Shown one piece after another: positions 1 through 4,068 of a stretch of DNA of 7,825 nt. This stretch comes from Defluviitaleaceae bacterium (GTDB lineage: Bacteria; Bacillota; Clostridia; Lachnospirales; WRAA01): positions 1 to 7,825 of the forward strand of contig WRAA01000091.1 of the NCBI GenBank assembly GCA_009780445.1, given 5' to 3'. The stretch's first letter is position 1. Each line of letters starts with the position of its first letter. The position numbers and the translations under genes are program-made. Below the pieces are notes generated by a model. The model saw only the letters and a list, made by a program, of their open reading frames with translations. It was not told the DNA's origin and searched no databases.

Positions 1-149
1 CCCGCTTCCAGCGGATTTTCGAGTGATTTTTTCGCCAGACTAGGAAGTGGCAAACGCCGCGAACCCGCAGTGGTTCGCAAGTTTGACACTGACGACGTAT
101 GGCGGAAAAAGCACGAAAATACGTCGGAATGGGGTTTTCAAACACGCCC
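1..149 (+). mobile_element. Family A palindromic MITE-like element, copy 1 (left end outside window)
   Basis: This is nearly the same sequence as the elements at 300-463 and 7709-7825. The first base here matches base 16 of the complete copy, so about 15 bp lie outside the window. The right terminus ends in CACGCCC followed by TA. The two halves are complementary almost throughout, so the element can fold into one long hairpin, with an inner stem GCGAACC/GGTTCGC around a short loop. The loop is CGCAGT here and CTTGT in the other copies. It has no coding capacity for a transposase. It is most simply a non-autonomous transposable element moved by an enzyme encoded elsewhere. Confidence 0.8.
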
Positions 150-155
150 TAATTA

Positions 156-174
156 CACTATATGCAGCATAGTG
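156..174. repeat. Short inverted repeat next to copy 1
   Basis: CACTAT (156-161) and ATAGTG (169-174) form a 6-bp inverted repeat with a 7-bp spacer, just beyond the right end of family A copy 1. It could be an operator or chance. The stretch 151-299 between the two elements holds no recognisable gene. Confidence 0.3.
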
Positions 175-299
175 CTTTTAAGTGGGTTAACTAAATTTTA
201 CCGTCGGCGTGGCGGCTGTTGGCGGGGTGTAATATAGCACTTTAACTTTTTGTAGTCCCTCTGCTTCACAAAACACGCCGTTGAAGCCCGTCGTGTTTA

Positions 300-463
300 G
301 GGCGTGTTTGAAAACCCGCTTCCGGCGGATTTTCGAGTGATTTTTTCGCTGGACTAGGAAGTGGCAAACGCCGCGAACCCTTGTGGTTCGCAAGTTTGAC
401 ACTGACGACGTATGGCGGAAAAAGCACCGAAAATACGCCGGAATGGGGTTTTCAAACACGCCC
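300..463 (+). mobile_element. Family A palindromic MITE-like element, copy 2 (complete)
   Basis: This is a complete 164-bp element. Its terminal inverted repeats begin GGGCGTGTTTGAAAACCC and are flanked by TA at 298-299 and 464-465, consistent with a TA target duplication. The inner sequence is also self-complementary: GGCGGATTTTCG pairs with CGAAAATACGCC, AGTG-CAAAC pairs with GTTTG-CACT, and GCGAACC pairs with GGTTCGC at the tip. TA duplications are known for IS630/Tc1-mariner and some IS5-group transposons, and the parent family cannot be decided here. The minus-strand open frame across it reads largely element sequence and is not taken as a gene. Confidence 0.85.
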
Positions 464-474
464 TAGTTCGCAGA

Positions 475-503
475 TGGACAAAAAAAACTAAAAGTGCTAT
501 ATT
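475..503 (+). promoter_or_regulatory. Sigma-A-type promoter for the small gene at 570
   Basis: The -35 box TGGACA (475-480) is separated by 17 bp from the -10 box TATATT (498-503), and the TGC before the -10 makes it an extended -10. The spacer is A-rich. It begins 12 bp after the end of family A copy 2. Transcription would start near 510, giving a leader of about 60 nt before the ATG at 570. Confidence 0.7.
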
Positions 504-569
504 TGCGGGCATAAGCTTGCTCGGCGCGAAATAAATTAGTAGGGAGAGACCGGAAAGCGAGTGATAGTT

Positions 570-782
570 ATGGAAGGTTACAACGATCTTGTGGACATTG
601 GCACTGTGAAACAGCGCGAGAAGTCGAGCCGGACGGACAACGCCTTTTTCTTCCTGGAGCAGATCAAGACGCATAAGAAGTTCCGCGTGGGCAGGGATGT
701 TGTGGAGCTGGGTTTCCCGAAAACGGACAAGACCTTGGCGGCGGCCTTGGCGTACTACTTAGAGCAGAAGAGCCGACGGTGA
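570..782 (+). CDS. Small hypothetical protein, about 70 aa
   Basis: A small, charged, cytosolic-looking protein of unrecognised family. Its N-terminal half is hydrophilic (TVKQREKSSRTD). It continues into FFFLEQIKTHKKFRVGRDVVELGF and an Ala/Leu-rich C-terminal helix (KTLAAALAYYLEQK). There are no membrane segments, signal peptide or cysteines. The VGRDVVELGF...TLAAALAYYL pattern is loosely reminiscent of small accessory proteins seen near clostridial transposons, but that is a weak resemblance only. A promoter lies at 475-503 and a terminator follows at 805-834, so it looks like a single-gene unit. The start is uncertain: ATG 570 is chosen, but GTG 561 (adding MIV) is possible. The SD candidates AGGGAGAG (541-548) and GGAAAG (552-557) are not ideally spaced for either. 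Confidence 0.6.
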   Translation: MEGYNDLVDIGTVKQREKSSRTDNAFFFLEQIKTHKKFRVGRDVVELGFPKTDKTLAAALAYYLEQKSRR

Positions 783-803
783 GTTTGGACGTCGGCGGAA
801 GCA

Positions 804-931
804 CAAAAAAGCGAGAAGCCCATTACTCCTCGCTCTTTTAACTCCCAAAAGACGTTGCCACTACCAATCAAAACTCAAACACACGAGCCACTCAACAGGC
901 AACCCACACATGCCCAGTAACTACTCGGCTC
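804..931 (-). ncRNA. Candidate small RNA, about 128 nt, family unknown
   Basis: A minus-strand promoter (938-965) and an intrinsic terminator with a T-run (805-834) bracket about 128 nt without a convincing gene. From its 5' end the predicted RNA can form GAGCC...GGCTC enclosing GGCA...TGCC, then a CTTTT/AAAAG helix, then the terminator AGCGAG...CTCGCT and U-run. GTTGCC (898-903) can alternatively pair with GGCAAC (854-859), so two mutually exclusive folds are possible. No match to tmRNA, RNase P, SRP or 6S RNA is apparent by eye. Nothing on this strand lies downstream except antisense to the small gene at 570-782, so a free sRNA is likelier than a leader. It may also act antisense to the 3' end of that gene's transcript. 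Confidence 0.5.
805..834. terminator. Bidirectional intrinsic terminator
   Basis: The stem AGCGAG (810-815) / CTCGCT (829-834) has a run of As on its left and CTTTT on its right, so it works as hairpin plus U-run in both directions. On the minus strand it ends the candidate small RNA with six Ts. On the + strand it follows the small gene ending at 782. Confidence 0.7.
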
Positions 932-937
932 CCAGAT

Positions 938-965
938 AGTATATCACAGCGCCTATGAAAGTCAA
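938..965 (-). promoter_or_regulatory. Sigma-A-type promoter, minus strand
   Basis: The -35 TTGACT (960-965) and -10 TATACT (938-943) are separated by 16 bp, with TGTGA just before the -10. It points left into 931-804, where no protein gene starts. It lies about 30 bp beyond the stop codon of the DUF3825 gene and so starts a new transcript. Confidence 0.65.
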
Positions 966-992
966 TATGCAATTTTTACAAAGGATCGGCTG

Positions 993-1802
993 CTAAGGAT
1001 CCAGCCAATAGCTTTCCGGGCGGGCTATCAGTCTTGCGTTGTTATAGGCCATTTCGCAGGTGAGGCATGTATGTCCAAGGTATTGCATAGTGGTTTCGTT
1101 CTTGGAGATGGCCAGGGCAAGATCGGGCTTGTCGCCATTGGTTAGGTACAGGGGGATCAAGAGCTGTATGCGCCCCTTGAACCATTGGGGGATCACTGTT
1201 TTGTAGTTGGCGCGTATTCTCTGTATGGTTCGTTCGATGGAGCCGGTTATCAGGTATTGGCACGCGTCCTTGCCTAGGGTGCGGATGTTTTCGGGGATGC
1301 GTCTGAAATTCTCTTCTTCGTCGAGGATGTGATCCCATTGGGGGATGATGGCGCAGCGGAAGTCGAACACCAGGTCGCTGGGGTTTGAGAAGTAGTCCGC
1401 GCGGCGTAGTTCGGCTCCGTTTATGCCAAGCTTGTTGAGGGTATAGGCTGTTTGGAAGGACTGGAAGTCCCACGGTTGTTTGTCCGGCGTGCGGTTTCTT
1501 ATGCAGTAGAAGAAGATCGGCTGCCAGTTTTTGTCGAAAAGGCCTGTGTTGAAACAGGCCTTTTCCGCGCCTTCGTAGAGTATCTTCGGCCTTTCGGCCT
1601 CCGGTGCTTCGCTATATTCGTTGCGCAGCTTGTCGAAGGTGTAGATAATGTAGTTGGACAGGATGCGGTAGTCGGCTCTGCCGTCGTAGCTCCATTTTTC
1701 CGGGAGCAGGGTGCTTGCCAGTGAGGCGATGCTTGCGTCATACCTGTGCCAAGGCCTCCTGTTTACCCAGTTGTCCAGTTCGTGCCTGTTGCTTGTAAGC
1801 AT
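993..1802 (-). CDS. DUF3825 domain-containing protein, 269 aa
   Basis: This matches the DUF3825 pattern from memory across its whole length. The N-terminal part reads LASTLLPEKWSYDG (28-41), YRILSNYIIYTFDKL (45-59) and ACFNTGLFDKNWQPIFFY (82-99). The C-terminal part reads IPQWFKGRIQLLIPLYL (204-220) and CEMAYNNARLIARPESYWL (249-267). The biochemical function of the family is not established. It has no signal peptide or membrane segment, so it is probably cytosolic. The start at ATG 1802 is supported by GGGAG 8 nt upstream; the open frame extends further upstream but without a good SD. It lies 49 bp after a lipoprotein gene on the same strand and probably shares its promoter at 2571-2599, with a perfect palindrome in the gap that may modulate read-through. 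A weak GGATC/GATCC hairpin overlaps its stop. Confidence 0.8.
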   Translation of the reverse strand: MLTSNRHELDNWVNRRPWHRYDASIASLASTLLPEKWSYDGRADYRILSNYIIYTFDKLRNEYSEAPEAERPKILYEGAEKACFNTGLFDKNWQPIFFYCIRNRTPDKQPWDFQSFQTAYTLNKLGINGAELRRADYFSNPSDLVFDFRCAIIPQWDHILDEEENFRRIPENIRTLGKDACQYLITGSIERTIQRIRANYKTVIPQWFKGRIQLLIPLYLTNGDKPDLALAISKNETTMQYLGHTCLTCEMAYNNARLIARPESYWLDP

Positions 1803-1821
1803 GTTCAGCTCTCCCGCAATT

Positions 1822-1849
1822 AACAGACCTCTTTCGAAAGAGGTCTGTT
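1822..1849 (-). terminator. Perfect 28-bp palindrome between lipoprotein and DUF3825 genes
   Basis: AACAGACCTCTTTC (1822-1835) is followed directly by its exact reverse complement (1836-1849). As RNA it would be a very stable hairpin 2 bp after the lipoprotein stop and 19 bp before the DUF3825 start codon. The 3' flank on the minus strand is TTAATTGC, a poor U-run. It may therefore be a partial terminator, an mRNA stabiliser or an intercistronic attenuator rather than a full stop. Confidence 0.5.
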
Positions 1850-1851
1850 GC

Positions 1852-2511
1852 CTACATAAACCCGCGTTCCACAAGCCACACGCCGTCGTTATTACGCCGC
1901 ACGCTTAGGCTTATGCGCTCTTCGTGTTCGGCGTAGAATACCCACACCGCGCGGTTTGCGCCGTTACCGGGATATTCAATCAGCTCTCCGTCGTCTATCT
2001 GCGAGAAGAACACGTTCGCCCAGAGCTGGCGTATCGCGGGTGTGCCGATAAACTCCCACGGGGCCTCCGGCGGCGGCAGGAACTGCTCCAGCGTAAGGCC
2101 GTCGAGGGTGTCGGGGTGGTAGAGGTTGAACTCGTGAACGTTGTTGCCGTCGATGCCGGCTTGTATCCAGATCTTCATAACCGATACGGCCGGGGCATCG
2201 TACAGCACCGAAAGGTCACTTGTTGCGATATATGCTTCGTAGAGGGCGCGTTCGTCGTCTGTCAGGCCGAATAAACCGGTTGTGGGCGGGATTTCGAAGG
2301 GGAAGTCCGGGTCGGCCGGGTCGAAGTAGGCCGGGGGGTATTCCGAACGCGGCTCGTTCAGATCCGGGGAGATGTGGATCTCGCCGCCTTGGTCGGTAAT
2401 GTCTTGAATGTTCGGCGGCTGTTCCGGCGCCGGGGGGTCCTCTGTGCAAGCCGCAAGCGCGAGCAGTGACGCGCATATCGCCGCAACAATCATCAGTCGT
2501 AGTATCTTCAT
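1852..2511 (-). CDS. Putative secreted lipoprotein, 219 aa
   Basis: The N-terminus is a classic lipoprotein signal: MKILR, a hydrophobic stretch, then the lipobox LAAC with Cys22 as the lipidation site. A Pro/Glu/Asp-rich linker follows (to about residue 65). After it comes a folded region starting LTDDERALYEAYIATSDLSVL, continuing with VMKIWIQAGIDGNNVHEFNLY, and ending in a beta-rich tail (AVWVFYAEHEERISLSV...GVWLVERGFM). This layout resembles small NTF2-like lipoproteins of Clostridia, but I do not recognise a named family. It would be anchored on the outer face of the cytoplasmic membrane. The start ATG 2511 is chosen over an in-frame upstream ATG (2529) because GGAGG (2523-2527) lies 11 nt before it and the signal peptide begins there. 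It is the first gene of an apparent two-gene unit with the DUF3825 gene. Confidence 0.75.
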   Translation of the reverse strand: MKILRLMIVAAICASLLALAACTEDPPAPEQPPNIQDITDQGGEIHISPDLNEPRSEYPPAYFDPADPDFPFEIPPTTGLFGLTDDERALYEAYIATSDLSVLYDAPAVSVMKIWIQAGIDGNNVHEFNLYHPDTLDGLTLEQFLPPPEAPWEFIGTPAIRQLWANVFFSQIDDGELIEYPGNGANRAVWVFYAEHEERISLSVRRNNDGVWLVERGFM

Positions 2512-2529
2512 AAAATCGGTTGCCTCCAT

Positions 2530-2547
2530 GGTTAGTCAGGTTAGTCA
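2530..2547. repeat. Two tandem 9-bp repeats in the lipoprotein leader
   Basis: GGTTAGTCA occurs twice in direct succession (2530-2538, 2539-2547), with a partial third copy (TTGGTCAG) a few bases on. It lies in the 5' untranslated region of the lipoprotein transcript, just before its SD, and could be a regulator or RNA-binding site. Confidence 0.4.
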
Positions 2548-2570
2548 GTCTATTGGTCAGTGTACCCGAC

Positions 2571-2599
2571 ATTCTATCACTAATGCGCCAACTCGTCAA
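2571..2599 (-). promoter_or_regulatory. Promoter for lipoprotein-DUF3825 unit
   Basis: On the minus strand the -35 TTGACG (2594-2599) and -10 TAGAAT (2571-2576) are separated by exactly 17 bp. The start codon follows about 60 bp downstream. Confidence 0.7.
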
Positions 2600-2612
2600 C
2601 CTTTTTGGCGCA
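2584..2612. promoter_or_regulatory. Operator-like inverted repeat in divergent promoter region
   Basis: TGCGCCA (2584-2590) and TGGCGCA (2606-2612) are exact inverted copies 15 bp apart. They enclose the -35 box of the lipoprotein promoter. On the other side they abut a TAGAAT (2618-2623) that could be the -10 of the divergent holin-like gene. A dimeric repressor bound here could control both genes. The regulator is unknown. Confidence 0.45.
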
Positions 2613-2655
2613 AAGCATAGAATAAAGTGTGGACATTCGAGAAGGTGGGGCTTCT

Positions 2656-2931
2656 ATGTTTGAGATAATTCTGATACTGTTTATCACGATGGCTCTTACG
2701 GAGATGGTGAAGAGTGCGCAGTTGCTGCGCCGCAAGCTTGTGCCTCTGTTTGCCGTTGGCTGTGCGGTTCTTGTGTCCGCGGGATATGGCTGGCCGAATA
2801 TCGTTGCCTTGCCCGGCCTTGGCGCGTGGCCGGCGAGTGTGGTCTCCGGCGTGTCTGTCGGCCTTATCAGCTGCGGGCTGTACTCTTTCGCGAAGAGCCT
2901 TCTGCGCCTTGTGCCGGACGCTCGCCCTTGA
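2656..2931 (+). CDS. Small holin-like membrane protein, 91 aa
   Basis: There are three predicted hydrophobic segments at about residues 2-14, 29-44 and 59-79. A basic loop (KSAQLLRRK) follows the first, and a short Lys/Arg-containing tail ends the protein. The pattern of an N-terminal helix, VKSAQLLRRKLVPLFAVG and a Gly/Ser-rich last helix ending in GLYSFAKSLL resembles the small phage holins of the A118 type and their chromosomal relatives. This is a structural resemblance, not a confirmed family call. It would sit in the cytoplasmic membrane. The start ATG 2656 is favoured over an upstream in-frame GTG (2629) because GAAGGTGGGG (2641-2650) immediately precedes it. No endolysin or other phage gene is nearby, so it is an orphan. 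Its TGA stop (2929-2931) overlaps the -35 of the next promoter. Confidence 0.65.
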   Translation: MFEIILILFITMALTEMVKSAQLLRRKLVPLFAVGCAVLVSAGYGWPNIVALPGLGAWPASVVSGVSVGLISCGLYSFAKSLLRLVPDARP

Positions 2932-2956
2932 CAGCTATGCAGATGTGTGCTATATT
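2928..2956 (+). promoter_or_regulatory. Strong sigma-A promoter for leader peptide and methyltransferase
   Basis: A consensus -35 TTGACA (2928-2933), a 17-bp spacer and -10 TATATT (2951-2956) with TGTGC ahead of it. Transcription would begin near 2963. The heptamer GCTATGC occurs twice, at 2934-2940 inside the spacer and at 2960-2966 around the start site, a possible operator pair. The -35 box overlaps the stop codon of the upstream gene. Confidence 0.85.
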
Positions 2957-2989
2957 ACGGCTATGCTATTAATGAAGGAGAGTTGAACA

Positions 2990-3046
2990 ATGTTAGAGCT
3001 TAACGCACAAGAGTCGGTAGTGAGCCGGGAGGTTTGCGCACACTAG
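2990..3046 (+). CDS. Leader peptide, 18 aa
   Basis: A very short open frame encoding MLELNAQESVVSREVCAH and ending in TAG (3044-3046). It is preceded by an excellent SD, AAGGAG (2975-2980), at 9 nt spacing, and begins about 27 nt after the predicted transcription start. Its last codons lie in the 5' arm and loop of the hairpin at 3026-3065, the usual sign of a regulatory leader peptide rather than a functional protein. It does not resemble the known erm, cat or tna leader peptides. The methyltransferase start codon is 56 nt after its stop. Confidence 0.6.
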   Translation: MLELNAQESVVSREVCAH

Positions 3047-3093
3047 TCTTGTGTACGACCTCCCGCAAGGTTGCAACACTAACTTCTGGGAGG
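3026..3093 (+). promoter_or_regulatory. Attenuator-like region with competing SD-sequestering pairings
   Basis: Segment 1, CGGGAGGT (3026-3033), can pair perfectly with segment 2, ACCTCCCG (3058-3065). Inner pairs between CGCACAC and GTGTACG extend the hairpin, with one mismatch. Segment 3, GGGAGG (3088-3093), is the methyltransferase SD. It repeats the core of segment 1, so it can pair with the same ACCTCCC. The 1:2 fold leaves the SD free, and the 2:3 fold hides it. A ribosome finishing the leader peptide would cover segment 1 and favour 2:3. There is no U-run after either stem, so control at translation rather than termination is likelier. Confidence 0.55.
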
Positions 3094-3101
3094 AATCATC
3101 A

Positions 3102-3842
3102 ATGTCTACTGCATTTTCCGACAAGTTCGTCGCTGACGAGAAGAATTCCGCGTTGCTGCGGGAAGCAATGTGGGGGCCGAACGGAATACGTCAGGCCGAG
3201 GAGCTGGCTTCGAGCCTTACGATAACAAAGGATATGAAGATCCTTGATCTGGGCTGCGGGCCAGGGTTGTCGGCGATATACTTGGCGAGGGAACACGGCG
3301 CGACCATATTCGCCGCCGACCTCTACAGCGACCCTACAGAGAATCACGGGCGGTTTCAGTCTCTGGGCATCGCGGACAACATCATTCCGATGACGTTGGA
3401 CGCGACACAGCCGCTGCCGTTTGCAAAGCGTTATTTTGACGTGATCTTCTCGGTGGGCGCGTACAACATGTTCGGCGACACCGAAGAAATGCTGCCGAAC
3501 TTCGCTTCCCACGTGAAGCACGGCGGTTACATCGCAGTTGCGTTTCCCGGGCTGAAGCATGACTTCGGCGGCAATGTTCCGCCGGAGATGCAGCCGTTCT
3601 GGGACGTTCCCGATGTCGCAAGGTTCATACGCGGCATCGAATGGTGGAAGGACTTGTTTGGCAAGGCCGATGGCATAGAGATCTTGGACATCAGCGAAAT
3701 GGCTTGCCACGATATCGCGTGGCGGGAGTATCTCGCCAAGCTTGACCCGGGCAACCCCGACGAAAGCTGGGATCTCGATATGATGCGGGCCGAAAGCGGC
3801 AAGTACTATAACACGATCCAACTGATCGCTAAAGTCGTCTAA
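3102..3842 (+). CDS. Class I SAM-dependent methyltransferase, 246 aa
   Basis: A Rossmann-fold methyltransferase that transfers a methyl group from S-adenosylmethionine; the substrate is unknown. SAM-binding motif I is ILDLGCGPG (47-55). The acidic residue ending strand 2 is Asp73 in IFAADLY. LPFAKRYFDVIFSVGAYNMF (105-124) is the post-I/motif IV region, and a Gly-rich turn KHGGYIAVAFPG follows. The N-terminal FVADEKNSALLREAMWGPNG is typical of a widespread Firmicutes family of uncharacterised small-molecule methyltransferases. It is soluble. The start ATG 3102 has GGGAGG 8 nt upstream; an in-frame GTG at 3051 lies inside the leader hairpin and is rejected. Expression is probably governed by the leader peptide and alternative pairings upstream. 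A palindromic element is inserted 3 bp after the stop codon, ahead of the terminator. Confidence 0.85.
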   Translation: MSTAFSDKFVADEKNSALLREAMWGPNGIRQAEELASSLTITKDMKILDLGCGPGLSAIYLAREHGATIFAADLYSDPTENHGRFQSLGIADNIIPMTLDATQPLPFAKRYFDVIFSVGAYNMFGDTEEMLPNFASHVKHGGYIAVAFPGLKHDFGGNVPPEMQPFWDVPDVARFIRGIEWWKDLFGKADGIEILDISEMACHDIAWREYLAKLDPGNPDESWDLDMMRAESGKYYNTIQLIAKVV

Positions 3843-3848
3843 TGTTAA

Positions 3849-4011
3849 GAACCTGTATTCAATAATTTAATGCCACCTTGGCGCGGATTGACGTTGCTGT
3901 GACCTTGCTGGCGGCGACGACGCGTATCCGTGCGATCCGCTAGGAGCATCTGCAAGGCCACAGCGGCGTCAAGCCGTGTCAAGGTGGCGTTGAACTATTG
4001 AGTACAGGTTC
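3849..4011 (+). mobile_element. Family B palindromic MITE-like element, 163 bp
   Basis: The ends are inverted repeats starting GAACCTGTA, with TAA on both sides (3846-3848 and 4012-4014), fitting a 3-bp TNA target duplication as in some IS5-group elements. The outer 60 bases of each half match the other half at 50 of 60 positions, so the element is one long hairpin. It has no coding frame. It sits between the methyltransferase stop and its terminator and would therefore be carried in that mRNA. Its sequence is unrelated to family A, although size and architecture are nearly the same. Confidence 0.85.
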
Positions 4012-4015
4012 TAAG

Positions 4016-4056
4016 AGGCTGCCACGCTAAGCAGTAAGCGTGGCAGCCTTTTTTTT
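4016..4056 (+). terminator. Strong intrinsic terminator after methyltransferase
   Basis: A perfect 13-bp stem AGGCTGCCACGCT (4016-4028) / AGCGTGGCAGCCT (4037-4049) with an 8-nt loop, followed by a run of eight Ts (4049-4056). It works on the + strand. The minus-strand side lacks a T-run, so it is not an efficient terminator for the converging ylmC transcript. Confidence 0.9.
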
Positions 4057-4068
4057 GCGCAAAGTATA

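Larger units (their letters stand above)
231..503. repeat. 34-bp inverted repeat (231-264 / 470-503) flanking MITE copy 2
   Basis: Bases 231-264 and the reverse complement of 470-503 match at 29 of 34 positions without gaps. Both start with AATATAGCACTTT and end near TCTGC. Each arm contains an outward-pointing promoter-like sequence with the extended -10 TGCTATATT. The right arm has a good -35 (TGGACA) and the left arm a degenerate one (GGGACT). The 205 bp between the arms is mainly family A copy 2. This could be an inverted duplication of a promoter, the ends of an older element into which copy 2 inserted, or an invertible segment. No recombinase is visible here. Confidence 0.6.

Noticed and set aside
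187..459. Minus-strand open frame of 90 codons
   Set aside because: Most of it is the inner sequence of family A copy 2 read through, it has no SD, and similar frames would exist in every copy. It is a by-product of the repeat.
1..463. CRISPR array from repeated units
   Set aside because: Only two complete or partial repeats occur here, 164 bp long with terminal inverted repeats and TA flanks, which is transposon-like. There are no short regularly spaced repeats and no cas genes.
861..911. 16-codon frame (MCGLPVEWLVCLSFDW) inside the candidate small RNA
   Set aside because: There is no SD before its ATG and no downstream gene it could regulate. It is kept only as a remote chance of a leader peptide.
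983..1002. GGATC/GATCC hairpin at the DUF3825 stop as a terminator
   Set aside because: It has only 5 bp of stem and is followed by TTTGTAAAAATT rather than a clean U-run, so it is too weak to call.
3051..3101. Upstream GTG start for the methyltransferase, adding 17 residues
   Set aside because: It starts inside the leader hairpin with no SD, whereas ATG 3102 has GGGAGG at the right spacing and matches the usual N-terminus of the family.
2963..3101. Known riboswitch (SAM, preQ1, guanidine or T-box) before the methyltransferase
   Set aside because: None of their conserved core motifs was recognised. The leader ORF and SD pairing explain the sequence better. An Rfam search could overturn this.
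3099..3821. Long minus-strand open frame opposite the methyltransferase
   Set aside because: It is the antisense shadow of a clear methyltransferase in GC-rich codons, with no family motifs of its own.
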